Shown one piece after another: positions 8,437 to 17,007 of a stretch of 64,000 nt of DNA (position 1 is its first letter; every line of letters starts with the position of its first letter). A program made the translations under genes and the position numbers. The stretch is from Acetobacter oeni (GTDB lineage: Bacteria > Pseudomonadota > Alphaproteobacteria > Acetobacterales > Acetobacteraceae). The stretch spans positions 1-64,000 of the forward strand of contig NZ_WOTA01000006.1 in NCBI RefSeq assembly GCF_011516825.1, written 5' to 3'. The notes under the pieces are model-generated. The model saw only the letters and a program-made list of their open reading frames with translations. It had not been told where the DNA came from and did no database searches.

Positions 8437-9387
8437 TCATAACGCGGGTCTGTAGTGTCTGTATGTTCGCTTCAGGCTGGGAATGGTTTGCCGGATAATG
8501 TTTTTTATACCGAGATCCGTTCCGTCGAGTCTCATACGGTAGTTGCGTATGATATTCTCCATGACATCAGTGGGATACTGATTCTGAAAAAATCCGGTGG
8601 ATTCAGTATTTTCCAGGATTTCCATGAGGTAGCTCCCCTGAGGAGGAAGGGTATCTTTCCAGTATCCTGTTTTTACCAGGATGTTATTGAAGAGATGGAG
8701 GGTCGCTGCTGTCGAAACTCTGTCACGGCACCAGTCTGCGTATTCCGGAAGAAGGATTTTATAAATATCTCCATGTGCAATGGGATAGAATTTCGAAACG
8801 TCTGAAACTGTTACCTGGTTTCTGAATTTTCTGACCATTTTTCCCAGCAGGAGAGGACCTGTTTCCCCCCAGCGCAGATTTTTATCCATCAGGCGTGTGG
8901 TTTCCGAGATCAGATAGTGCAGTATATTTTTTGATGAAATATACAGTATGGCGCCGTTATAACCCTTGCCGTGTTCTTTTGCGATAATATCGCCTGAACT
9001 CTGGTCGGGAATTTTTCCCGTGACCATCATATCGAGGTCTATCCAGGTCATATTATTTTCGAGCATCATTCTGTAACGGAAAAAATCGGAAAAATGACCG
9101 TAATGCGGGTTGTTATTCAGAATAAAACGGGATGTCATGTGCTGTGGTGTGATCGTGCGGGCATCTTCGATCAGAACACCGTCCGGTGCATTTTCTATCG
9201 GGTCATAAGAAAAAAGCGTCAATGAAACGCCTTGTCTGATAAAAGAGTACGCGCAGGCGCATTCAATGGCGCTCAGTCTTCCGCCGTGCCAGAACGTACC
9301 AAAATGTCTGTTCTGAAGAGGGGATGCGGACACGCTGTGCTCCTTCTGATTCCAGGAAACACTAGCAGATGCCGGTTGAATATTCAT
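8437..9387 (-). CDS. Glycosyltransferase with D-x-D sugar-binding motif (GT32-like)
   Basis: A 316-residue protein with FGTFWHGGRLSAIE near the N-terminus and HFSDFFRYRMML then MTWIDLDMMVTG in the middle. The combination S-D-x-x-R-x-x followed by hydrophobic-D-x-D is the mark of the alpha-1,4-galactosyl/mannosyltransferase-like group (DXD sugar-binding, capsule-type). It would use a nucleotide sugar and a metal ion in the cytoplasm. It lies between two other glycosyltransferase-like genes with short gaps and the same strand, so it is probably part of one glycan operon. AT-richer codons suggest acquisition. Confidence 0.75.
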   Translation of the reverse strand: MNIQPASASVSWNQKEHSVSASPLQNRHFGTFWHGGRLSAIECACAYSFIRQGVSLTLFSYDPIENAPDGVLIEDARTITPQHMTSRFILNNNPHYGHFSDFFRYRMMLENNMTWIDLDMMVTGKIPDQSSGDIIAKEHGKGYNGAILYISSKNILHYLISETTRLMDKNLRWGETGPLLLGKMVRKFRNQVTVSDVSKFYPIAHGDIYKILLPEYADWCRDRVSTAATLHLFNNILVKTGYWKDTLPPQGSYLMEILENTESTGFFQNQYPTDVMENIIRNYRMRLDGTDLGIKNIIRQTIPSLKRTYRHYRPAL

Positions 9388-9467
9388 TTATTTTCTGAGC
9401 AGTTATAAACATTTCGACGTGAAACCTCACAGTCAGATGCCGATGTGGCCAGCTGGCGGTCTGACTG

Positions 9468-10406
9468 TCAGAAACCGCCCAGCTGTAATTTTACCCGTTC
9501 GATGCTTCGATTGAACGCGGCATGGATCAGGTCTGATCTGGTGACTGACTGAGGAAACCTTTTCAGTTCACGCCTGAGGTGGCTGTCCGGGGAAATAAAG
9601 TCTTTCACTAAATGTGTATTGGTAAGAAGGCTTTTCACGTATCGATTCTGATCCAGGACCGGGTGGATAAATCTGAGATGACCGTCAGGCGTTGTGTCGA
9701 GATCGTTTTCGAGTGTCGGTGGAAACCACTCATAGTGTGACACGTCGCCAAAGCTGGAAAGTGGTATGCAGGTAAATCCGCCACGTTCCAGTTCCGTGGG
9801 AATGAATGTTTCACTTAACGGCCAGAAAGAGATGTCGCCTGCCGATGACATGTTCTGTCTTCTCCTGAAGAGAAACTCCAGAGCGCGCCGTGTATGAACG
9901 GTGATGCAGTTAAGAGATCCCCGGCATATTTCTTTCGGATAAACGTTTTTATGAAATCTTGTCCACATCCATGCATCCATGTCTGATCTCAGATGGAGGA
10001 CGTTTTCGGCTCCGGAACTGATGACCTCGTCCATGAACCATCCTGCGCCTCCGTGAATATACACGTCGTATTCAACAAACATGTAATAATCATAATCGGG
10101 AATTTCACGGAGGACATGGTAGTGCGTATAATCTGGATTCCACCAGAGAAGGCTGCCTTTCTCATAACGATCGGCCAGTCCGAGCGCGAGGATTTCGGAC
10201 TGATTTGTCCGCAGCACATTCCTGACTGACGCGGGGGCTCTGGCGCCGTTTGTTTCATCGACAGAGAGGTAGACATCCAGACCGTCCGCGCCATCGCAAA
10301 GTCGCGAATACTGTCTTTCGACGAACGCATCCCAGCTATAGGTTTTCATAATGACGGCGCAGCGTGGTTCTGCACTCGTTGACGTGTGGGCTGCGTGTGG
10401 GCTCAT
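9468..10406 (-). CDS. Putative glycosyltransferase-like protein
   Basis: A 312-residue soluble protein that I do not recognise with certainty. The opening strand CAVIMKTYSWDAF is like the nucleotide-binding start of GT-A enzymes. YYMFVEYDVYIHGG resembles the acidic metal site of DUF3405-type and related sugar transferases (E-x-D in place of D-x-D). Position supports this: it sits between a D-x-D glycosyltransferase and an FAD enzyme on the same strand. The alternative is an uncharacterised protein with a GT-like fold. A second possible start is the Met at residue 20. Confidence 0.5.
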   Translation of the reverse strand: MSPHAAHTSTSAEPRCAVIMKTYSWDAFVERQYSRLCDGADGLDVYLSVDETNGARAPASVRNVLRTNQSEILALGLADRYEKGSLLWWNPDYTHYHVLREIPDYDYYMFVEYDVYIHGGAGWFMDEVISSGAENVLHLRSDMDAWMWTRFHKNVYPKEICRGSLNCITVHTRRALEFLFRRRQNMSSAGDISFWPLSETFIPTELERGGFTCIPLSSFGDVSHYEWFPPTLENDLDTTPDGHLRFIHPVLDQNRYVKSLLTNTHLVKDFISPDSHLRRELKRFPQSVTRSDLIHAAFNRSIERVKLQLGGF

Positions 10407-10519
10407 TTCTGGTTTGCCTTCATTCCGGGATGATGAAGTGAGTTTGCCGGGTATGACGCGGGGTGGCGTGATTGTCCTGTTCCCTGGGGAATATAAGATC
10501 GGGCATGAATGTTTTCATT

Positions 10520-11986
10520 TTATAACGAGATGTGCAGGGCATCCGGTCGCTCGGATTTTCTGCTGTCGGGACTGATCAGAGCGGATATATCAGCAACGGA
10601 TTCCGCTTTTTCGGCAGCGGTAAAGCTGTCAGAACCTTTCATGGAGGGATCTCTGTATTTCGGTGCATTCTGGATGGCGTTTACGATGAGGCTGCCGACA
10701 TCTTTTTGCCACAGCCATAATCCGTTGGCCTGTCCTCTGAAGCTTGCCTCGCCGCCCAGTGGTCCGCGTGGAACGAAGCCGGCGGCGAGGCCCATGCCGA
10801 ATAGTCCGGGCAATGCGACCCCGTCGCTCCGGAGCACCCGGCACTGGCTGTCCACCAGCGGTTCCTGCGGGCCTGTCCCGGCTTTCAGGGGGATTTCAGC
10901 GCCGGACAGGTCATAAACAGGGAGGGCACGGGGACGATAACCGAGTGCTGATATGACGATATCGGCGGAAGCGAAGCATTCGCGGGTTGCTGTTTCTGTC
11001 TCTGTGGCCAGGTGATGGAGGCGGAGACGTGGTTCCGGAGGGCGGTTGCCGAGTCCGCGTGCCTGCATGACCAGTTCTCTTGATTCGAGGCGGAAACCTG
11101 CAAAACGAAAGACTTTTCCACTGATGTTGCAGATATCGTCCGGTCCGAATTCGGTATAGTTTTCTGCCAGGGCGCTGGCGGCATCGGGGTAGTACACCCG
11201 GAGTTCGCGCCGGTGCAGCAGAGTTACGCCGTCTGGCGAAAACCGGATTTCGGGCATGCGGTTCAGGAGTGCGTGACAGACGGCGACCGCGCTTGTGGAG
11301 CCGCCGATGACGGCCACGCGGGGACTGGTGAGTCCTTTGAGGCGCTGTGTCAGGGATCTGAGGCCGTCGTGTGAAAGGACGTCATCTGACTGAAGGAGGC
11401 GGTCGCCGCAAAGGGCTGTCAGCGAGGCGTTGCCGACTGTTTCCGCAGCCAGGCGGGTGAGGGGCTGGCCGGCGCCGGTCGAAAGCACGACATTTTTTGC
11501 ATAGACAATGCGTTCCTGTCCGCTGGAATCGCGTAATGTCACGCTCCATCCGTTCAGGGTGCGTCTGGCGGATATCGCGGTATGCCCGAGAAAGACATTG
11601 CAGCCTTTATGTGTGGCGACGATATCTTTCAGGCGGGCTCCGACGAGGTTCAGAAATTCCGCGGCGTCTTTGAGGGCGACGGCGCCGTCTCCGGCTTCCG
11701 CCAGTGTTCGGGTCAGGGGATGATTATACAGCTCCGTCAGCCCGCCGGGGGAGGATGAACGGAGGCAATCGACAAATGTCAGGCCGCTGCTGTCTGAATT
11801 GATGGCGTACTGGCCGAGGGTGCCTGCGCCTATCGCGGAGCCTTTCTCGACGATGGCGACGCCTTCTTTCAACAGGTCATCGAGCTGGCCTGTGTGATGG
11901 GCGGCGAGGAGTGTCGCCATTCCGCCGGGTCCGCCGCCGACGATGAGGAGCTGGAACGGGTGCGTTCGGTCGGAAGTCGAAGGCAT
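10520..11986 (-). CDS. FAD/NAD(P)-binding oxidoreductase (N-hydroxylase-like layout)
   Basis: A 488-residue flavoprotein. The N-terminal FAD motif is LLIVGGGPGGMATLL, a second dinucleotide site is VAVIGGSTSAVAVCHALL, and a late motif VISALGYRPRA resembles the hydrophobic-A-T-G-Y segment of N-hydroxylating and Baeyer-Villiger monooxygenases. The order FAD, NAD(P), then that segment suggests a single-component monooxygenase. It follows the DegT aminotransferase by 74 bases on the same strand, so it may modify an amino-sugar or amine made there. The substrate is not predictable. A plain pyridine-nucleotide oxidoreductase is the alternative. Confidence 0.7.
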   Translation of the reverse strand: MPSTSDRTHPFQLLIVGGGPGGMATLLAAHHTGQLDDLLKEGVAIVEKGSAIGAGTLGQYAINSDSSGLTFVDCLRSSSPGGLTELYNHPLTRTLAEAGDGAVALKDAAEFLNLVGARLKDIVATHKGCNVFLGHTAISARRTLNGWSVTLRDSSGQERIVYAKNVVLSTGAGQPLTRLAAETVGNASLTALCGDRLLQSDDVLSHDGLRSLTQRLKGLTSPRVAVIGGSTSAVAVCHALLNRMPEIRFSPDGVTLLHRRELRVYYPDAASALAENYTEFGPDDICNISGKVFRFAGFRLESRELVMQARGLGNRPPEPRLRLHHLATETETATRECFASADIVISALGYRPRALPVYDLSGAEIPLKAGTGPQEPLVDSQCRVLRSDGVALPGLFGMGLAAGFVPRGPLGGEASFRGQANGLWLWQKDVGSLIVNAIQNAPKYRDPSMKGSDSFTAAEKAESVADISALISPDSRKSERPDALHISL

Positions 11987-12060
11987 TTCGAAATCTCTTT
12001 TCTGAAAAAAATGTTACGCGACATCTGTCGGACTGTTGCCCTGAAAGATGGCGATTCCGG

Positions 12061-13209
12061 CTAGTTAAAGGCTCTCTGCATGTTGCGCTTCAGTTCGGAG
12101 GCAACATAGGCGACGTCATCGGTCGTCATCGTATGTTTGACCGGGAGGGAAATGATGGATGAGGACAGGGCTTCCGTGACCGGCAGATGGCTGGCGGACC
12201 CGAAGGAAGAAAAATACTCCTGTTCGGCAAGGTGCGGGGAGAAGTAGGACGCTGTTCCGATCCGGCTTTCTTTCATGAGATCAAGCAGTCTTGCCCGTCT
12301 GGTTTTGTCCGCGTTTGGGATGCGGGCTGGCATGAACTGATAGGCCGCCCGCCGTCCGCCTGGTTTCTGAAACTGAAGTTCGGGAAGGAGTTTCTGATAG
12401 TTCGCCGCGATATTTTCTTTTTTTATGGCGATCTTGTTGAGTGTTTTCAGGCCTTCGAGTCCGAGGAGCGCGCTGACTTCGGGGAGTTTTGAATTGAGGC
12501 CGTGAATGGTTGCGTGTCGGGGTTTTTCGAAGCCGAAATTTCCCATGGCCCGCATCTGGGTGATGGTTGTGGCGTCTGAAGAGTAAATGAACCCGCCTTC
12601 ACCGACGCCCATTGTTTTTGTCGCGTGAAGAGAAAAGACGACGGGAAAGGGAAATCCGCTTCCGAAAGCCTTGCCTGCGAAATTCAGGGAGCCAAGAGAG
12701 GAAGCGGCGTCCACGACGACGGGTATACCGTATTGATCGGAGAGGGAAGAGTAGTGTTCCAGGTCGATGCTGTTTCCGAAGGTGGCATAGGGAAATATTG
12801 CGGCTGTTTTTGAAGAATATGTTCTGAGAAGTTCTTTTTCCGCTTCATGCGATGAGGACCAGCTGTCGGGCGCGACATCCACGAACAGTGGTGTAAATCC
12901 TGCCCATAATACGGCATGGCCGGCGGCGGCAAATGTGAAGGATGGCATGATGATGTAGGGCTTGTCGGCGGGGTTTGTGTGACGTGTTACATATTTCAGG
13001 GCCAGGATGAGTCCGATTGTGGCGTTGCACACGGTCAGGCAGTGGCCGTTGCCGCCGAAGATATGGGTTCGGAGACTGTTTTCGAATTTACTGTTTACGG
13101 GGCCATAATTACTATAGATTCCGGAATCTTCTATCTGCTCAAGCTCTGCGGAAAGCCGGCTCAGCTTCGGGATGTTGGTCTCAAGGAAAGAAATTTCAAC
13201 ATCGGGCAT
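12061..13209 (-). CDS. DegT/DnrJ/EryC1/StrS-family PLP aminotransferase
   Basis: A 382-residue sugar-aminotransferase-family protein. It contains LTVCNATIGLILAL near residues 60-75, PVVVDAASSLGS (PLP-binding Asp) and SLHATKTMGVGEGG, in which the Lys forms the Schiff base. The family makes amino sugars from nucleotide ketosugars for LPS, capsule or antibiotics. I chose the start at 13209 because GGAG lies seven bases upstream; the frame extends 25 codons further without a ribosome site. It is the first gene of the minus-strand glycan-type cluster that continues to 7288. Confidence 0.85.
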   Translation of the reverse strand: MPDVEISFLETNIPKLSRLSAELEQIEDSGIYSNYGPVNSKFENSLRTHIFGGNGHCLTVCNATIGLILALKYVTRHTNPADKPYIIMPSFTFAAAGHAVLWAGFTPLFVDVAPDSWSSSHEAEKELLRTYSSKTAAIFPYATFGNSIDLEHYSSLSDQYGIPVVVDAASSLGSLNFAGKAFGSGFPFPVVFSLHATKTMGVGEGGFIYSSDATTITQMRAMGNFGFEKPRHATIHGLNSKLPEVSALLGLEGLKTLNKIAIKKENIAANYQKLLPELQFQKPGGRRAAYQFMPARIPNADKTRRARLLDLMKESRIGTASYFSPHLAEQEYFSSFGSASHLPVTEALSSSIISLPVKHTMTTDDVAYVASELKRNMQRAFN

Positions 13210-13692
13210 CGACCTGCTCCTGCAAAATTTTCTTGCGGTTATTTTTTGATACATGGGCAGCAGTGTTGTGTGTACGGGGCACAAAGCTCTGCCAGAATGC
13301 TGCGTCTATTATGATGATCTGTAAGGATTTAGAGATTTTCGTCCAGATAATTATTTCCAGGAGACATTAAATCACGGAATTGTGAAAAAGGAGCATCGGG
13401 GTCGCAGAAAGATCCGGAGGCTTTATTATTATAAAAAAATGTTTGTTGTGAAACGGTTGCCTGAATTTTATCAGGTCACTGCCGGTGGGGCGGTGTGTCG
13501 GTCTCTCGGGGCAGAACCCGGTGGGTGGACCGGGGTGGCGGAGTACGTTGCCTGCGATGAACCGCTTTCTTTGAAATATGTGAAAAATATTACATGTTTC
13601 AAAACGTGTCCTGGTAGAGTCGTGGAGGCTCCGGGCGGGTTTTTGATCGTCAGCAGGACATTGTTTTTTTTTGCGACAGGGTGGCCCTGGAA
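13210..13692. other. Intergenic, AT-rich promoter region
   Basis: These bases lie upstream of the DegT-led cluster and downstream of the alpha/beta-hydrolase gene. The half near 13320-13460 is AT-rich and should contain the cluster promoter. A 124-codon plus-strand frame at 13382-13756 has no ribosome site, no recognisable domain and runs into the hydrolase terminator, so I do not call it a gene. Confidence 0.4.
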
Positions 13693-13725
13693 TCCGTATC
13701 CCGCCTTGCCGGGGCGGGATACGGA
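13693..13725 (-). terminator. Long hairpin after alpha/beta-hydrolase gene
   Basis: A perfect 13-base stem (TCCGTATCCCGCC paired with its complement) and a seven-base loop lie nine bases beyond the stop codon of the hydrolase gene on the minus strand. No U-run follows, so it may act as an RNA-stabilising 3' end or an imperfect terminator. Confidence 0.6.
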
Positions 13726-13733
13726 CCGGTGCT

Positions 13734-14690
13734 TCAGATATTCAGTGTGCGTTTGATGGTGCCGCAGTAGCTGTCCATGAAGCGCTTTGAAAGTTCGGCG
13801 TCGGGGACGAACATATCGAAGACATGGTAGGCGCCGGGGACGACGGAGACTTCGGTGGGGACGCCGGCGGCCATCAGACGGGTGGCGTAGGCGAGGTCCT
13901 CGCACAGGAAGAGATCCATCGAGCCGACGCCGATGAAGGTGGGGGGCAGGCCGGCGAGGTTTTCGGCGCGGGCGGCGGAGGCGTAGGCTGGGGTTTTGTC
14001 GCCGCCGGCGGCGTCGCCGAGATAGCACTGCCATGCGTATTTGTTGGCGGAACGGGTCCATACATATTCACCGAAGGCGGACGCCGGATCGTGTTTTGTG
14101 GCGGTCCGGTCATCGAGCATCGGATAGATAAGGATCTGGCAGGCGAGTTTGTATTCGCCCTTGTCGCGGGCCATGAGGGACAGGGCGGCGCTGAGTCCGC
14201 CGCCCGCGCTTTCACCGGCGACGACGACTTTGTCGCGGTTGATGCCGAGGCGGGCGGCGTTTTCGTTCACCCATTTGAGCACGGCGTAGCAGTCTTCGAT
14301 CGCGCCGGGATATCTGACTTCCGGAGCGAGGCGGTAATCGACGGAGAAGATGCGCATGCCGAGGCGCGAGGCGAGGATCTGGCATTTCGGATCATCGACT
14401 TCCGGGTGACCGGAGACGAGGCCGCCGCCGTGGATATAGACCATGGCCGGAGCGTTGGGTGCGATTTTGCGCGGGCTGTAGGCGAGGACGCGGACATCCG
14501 GGGCGTTGTTGAGGCCGGGGACGTATTCTTCCTGCGTTTCGACGTCAGCCTGGGGTTTGCCTTCCATGAGACGGATGGAGATCAGGAAAATTTCACGCAC
14601 TTCGGGGAGCGAGCGGGCGGAGAGGCCGTCGAAAGACGGCATCTTTGCCAGGACGGGCAGAAATTCCGGATTTACGACATTCTTTGGCAT
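13734..14690 (-). CDS. Alpha/beta hydrolase, hormone-sensitive-lipase-like esterase
   Basis: A 318-residue esterase of the HSL (bacterial family IV) type. The oxyanion-hole motif is MVYIHGGGLVSGHP, the nucleophile elbow is VVAGESAGGGLSAA with catalytic Ser, and the late motif GAYHVFDMF contains the catalytic His; an Asp in VGSMDLFLCED is the probable third residue. No signal peptide is seen, so it is cytoplasmic and acts on short-chain esters. I chose the start at 14690 because GGAAAGGAAA lies upstream; an open extension upstream lacks support. A palindrome-rich promoter region precedes it. Confidence 0.85.
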   Translation of the reverse strand: MPKNVVNPEFLPVLAKMPSFDGLSARSLPEVREIFLISIRLMEGKPQADVETQEEYVPGLNNAPDVRVLAYSPRKIAPNAPAMVYIHGGGLVSGHPEVDDPKCQILASRLGMRIFSVDYRLAPEVRYPGAIEDCYAVLKWVNENAARLGINRDKVVVAGESAGGGLSAALSLMARDKGEYKLACQILIYPMLDDRTATKHDPASAFGEYVWTRSANKYAWQCYLGDAAGGDKTPAYASAARAENLAGLPPTFIGVGSMDLFLCEDLAYATRLMAAGVPTEVSVVPGAYHVFDMFVPDAELSKRFMDSYCGTIKRTLNI

Positions 14691-14805
14691 GATGGTCAGA
14701 TTTCCTTTCCGGACCGGTTCGGGAGAGGCGGGTCCGTTCGGGGGATGATAGTGGCGGGGTATTGCCTGCGCGGCTATGATGTATGTCACCGAACAGATAG
14801 AGATG

Positions 14806-14870
14806 GTGAATGTAATTTATTCACTGGCACAAATACATATGCTATAAATATCATATGTTATGTGAATAAA
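14806..14870. promoter_or_regulatory. Nested palindromes upstream of esterase gene
   Basis: GTGAAT-N7-ATTCAC (14806-14824) is followed by two CATATG hexamers (14836-14841 and 14852-14857) and a further GTGAATAAA (14862-14870). The last pairs with TTTATTCAC at 14816-14824. This AT-rich block lies about 115-180 bases upstream of the esterase start. It looks like a promoter with operator half-sites for an unidentified regulator. Confidence 0.45.
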
Positions 14871-15392
14871 ATTCGTATTTGTAATGAATTATTCCGGGTG
14901 TTTTTTGGCTTCCTGTCTGGCTGTCAGATGGTTTTTCAGGTCGTGTGGCGGTTGATGCGGTTTTTTACTGAGTGTTCGGATTGTTCAGTTGATGCGGGTC
15001 GGTGGCTAAAAACAATATCTGAGCGTTTTGCGTCCGGGGCAGGATGTCTGCGTGTTTGTGGCGAAGCTTTTTCGGGAGATGTATTCTGATGGGATGCGGG
15101 CACGATCGTCTCCCGGGTGGAAGAAGCGGGATGCGTGTCTGTGACTGATGATTTGCCGCATATGGCGGTTTTGTCGCCTTCGCCCGGTTATCGGCTTCTG
15201 CTTCGACGGTCGGAACCGGGACTGATGACCAGGGTGGCGGAGACGATCCGGGTGGTGTTGCGGCAGACAGTCAGGCCGGGGCGCGGTTTGGGTTCGGGCT
15301 GGCCTGGACGAGGCGGGCGGCGACGGGGATGAGGCTGCTGCTGGACCGTCTTGTTTTCTGTTGTTCTGAGCAGGATGTTTTCGGATTTTGTT
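14871..15392. other. Intergenic, no gene seen
   Basis: This stretch separates the esterase promoter block from the 3' end of the SDR gene. The first 60 bases are AT-rich, the rest GC-rich. A 71-codon plus-strand frame at 15117-15332 has no family resemblance, and I do not support it as a gene. No RNA gene is evident. Confidence 0.4.
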
Positions 15393-15421
15393 GCAACCCG
15401 GACGGAGGGAGTCCGGGTTGC
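15393..15421 (-). terminator. Hairpin at 3' end of SDR gene
   Basis: A perfect 11-base stem GCAACCCGGAC with its complement encloses a seven-base loop, 17 bases beyond the SDR stop codon. The minus-strand continuation is A-rich rather than U-rich, so it is either a weak terminator or an mRNA 3'-end stabiliser. Confidence 0.55.
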
Positions 15422-15437
15422 GGGGATAATATGATCG

Positions 15438-16226
15438 TCAGATTGTGCTGAGGACGCCGCCATCGACGCGGACGGCTGCGCCGGTTGTTGCTGAGGCCTG
15501 GGGCGAGCAGAGATAGACCACCATGTTTGCGACTTCCTCGACGCGGGCGGCGCGGCGGATGATGGAGGAGGGGCGATGCTCCATGACGAAATCCGCCGCG
15601 ACCTCTTCAATCGGTTTACCGGATTTTTCCTGAGCCGGTTTCAGCATGTCCTCCAGGCCCTCCGAGAGGGTCGGGCCGGGGAGGACGGAGTTTACGGTGA
15701 CGCCGGTTCCGGCGAGGCTTTCGGCAAGGCCTCGGGCGATGGCGACCTGGGCGGTTTTGCTGAAGCCATAATGGACCATTTCGACGGGAATGTTGAAGGC
15801 GGATTCTGATGAGATGAAAACGATGCGACCATCGTTGTTCTTTTTCATGGCCGGGGCGTAGGCGCGGGAGAGGCGCACGCCGGACATGACGTTGATTTCG
15901 AAAAAGCGGCTCCAGTCTTCGTCGGGGATGTCGAAAAATTCTTTGGGTTCGAAGATACCGAGATTATTGACGAGGATATCGCAGGCAGGGTGGGCTTTGA
16001 CGAGGGCGGCGCAGCCTGCGGCGGTGCCGAGATCGCCGGTGTATCCGATGGCGGGTGTGGGGCCGGTTGCGGAGACGGCTGCGACGGCGCGTTCGACGGC
16101 ATCCGGGCGACGTCCGTTGACGATGACCTGCGCGCCGGCTGTGGCGAGGCCTTTCGCGATGGCGAGGCCGATGCCACCGGTAGAGCCGGTGACGATGGCG
16201 GTGCGTCCTTTGAGGTCGATCAGCAT
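15438..16226 (-). CDS. Short-chain dehydrogenase/reductase (SDR)
   Basis: A 262-residue classical SDR. The cofactor motif is TAIVTGSTGGIGLAIAKG (T-G-x3-G-x-G), followed by DILVNNLGIFEP (N-N-x-G). The catalytic set is the Asn near 110, Ser in FISSESAFNIP, and Y-x-x-x-K in VHYGFSKTAQVA. The residue after the second strand is N-G-R-R, suggesting preference for NADP(H). It would oxidise or reduce an unknown alcohol or ketone in the cytoplasm. The start at 16226 has GGGAGA upstream; the frame extends upstream without support. Confidence 0.85.
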   Translation of the reverse strand: MLIDLKGRTAIVTGSTGGIGLAIAKGLATAGAQVIVNGRRPDAVERAVAAVSATGPTPAIGYTGDLGTAAGCAALVKAHPACDILVNNLGIFEPKEFFDIPDEDWSRFFEINVMSGVRLSRAYAPAMKKNNDGRIVFISSESAFNIPVEMVHYGFSKTAQVAIARGLAESLAGTGVTVNSVLPGPTLSEGLEDMLKPAQEKSGKPIEEVAADFVMEHRPSSIIRRAARVEEVANMVVYLCSPQASATTGAAVRVDGGVLSTI

Positions 16227-16383
16227 GAGGTTCTCCCGTTGAGGTCGGATTCTGCGGGGGAGACTATACGAAACGGGAGAATGTGGCACGGGTGGCGGGA
16301 CGGATGCGTCCGCAGGGCGAGGCAGGCCTGAGAAAGTTTCGTAATGGAAATTTTAATTTCATTGTACTGATGCTGGACATACT

Positions 16384-16962
16384 ATGACATGGTTTGGCAA
16401 TACAATGGACAAAAATATTATGAGTGGACACGGCATGCGCGCGAATCCCGGGCCGCTTGGGCTGATGGGGTTTGGAATGACCACGGTGCTGCTCAATCTG
16501 CATAATGCGGGGCTGGTGCCGATGGGTTCGGCCATTCTGGCGATGGGGCTCATTTTTGGGGGCGCGGCGCAGATTTTTGCGGGTCTGCTGGAGTTTGTGA
16601 ACGGCAATACGTTCGGTCTGACGGCGTTTACGTCTTACGGCGCGTTCTGGATTTCTCTGGTTGTGCTGATTTTTCTGCCGCATCTCGGGCTTGCGCCTGT
16701 GTCTTCACCGTCTCTGATGGGAAGTTACCTGCTGATGTGGGGGATTTTCACGGCGATCATGTTTGTCGGCACGCTGAGTGCGTCGCGGGCGTTGCAGTTT
16801 GTTTTCGGATCTCTGACGATTTTGTTCGGGTTGCTGGCGGCGGGCGAATTCACGGGGCAGGCGATTGTCACGACCGTAGCAGGGTTTGAGGGGATTATTT
16901 GCGGATTTTCCGCGATTTATCTGGCGGCGACCGAAATTCTGGCGGCGCGGGAGCATGGCTGA
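16384..16962 (+). CDS. satP: GPR1/FUN34/YaaH-family acetate/succinate carrier
   Basis: A 192-residue membrane protein with six hydrophobic helices. It has the family signature NPGPLGLMGFGMTTVLLNLH at about residues 21-40, with the N-P-x-P-L-G-L motif needed for acetate transport. Bacterial members (E. coli SatP) are acetate/succinate-proton symporters. In an acetic acid bacterium this would serve acetate uptake or balance. The start is uncertain: ATGs at 16384, 16405 and 16420 all lack a strong ribosome site. It is monocistronic and divergent from the SDR gene. Confidence 0.85.
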   Translation: MTWFGNTMDKNIMSGHGMRANPGPLGLMGFGMTTVLLNLHNAGLVPMGSAILAMGLIFGGAAQIFAGLLEFVNGNTFGLTAFTSYGAFWISLVVLIFLPHLGLAPVSSPSLMGSYLLMWGIFTAIMFVGTLSASRALQFVFGSLTILFGLLAAGEFTGQAIVTTVAGFEGIICGFSAIYLAATEILAAREHG

Positions 16963-17007
16963 GAGGAGCGGCTGACGAGGTTTTGTCGCCGATTTTCGGG
17001 AGGTGTT

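Noticed and set aside
13382-13756. A 124-codon plus-strand frame
   Set aside because: It reads through the esterase hairpin and into the esterase gene antisense; no recognisable domain.
13824-15089. A 421-codon plus-strand frame
   Set aside because: Antisense to the well-supported esterase gene and running into non-coding DNA; no family features.
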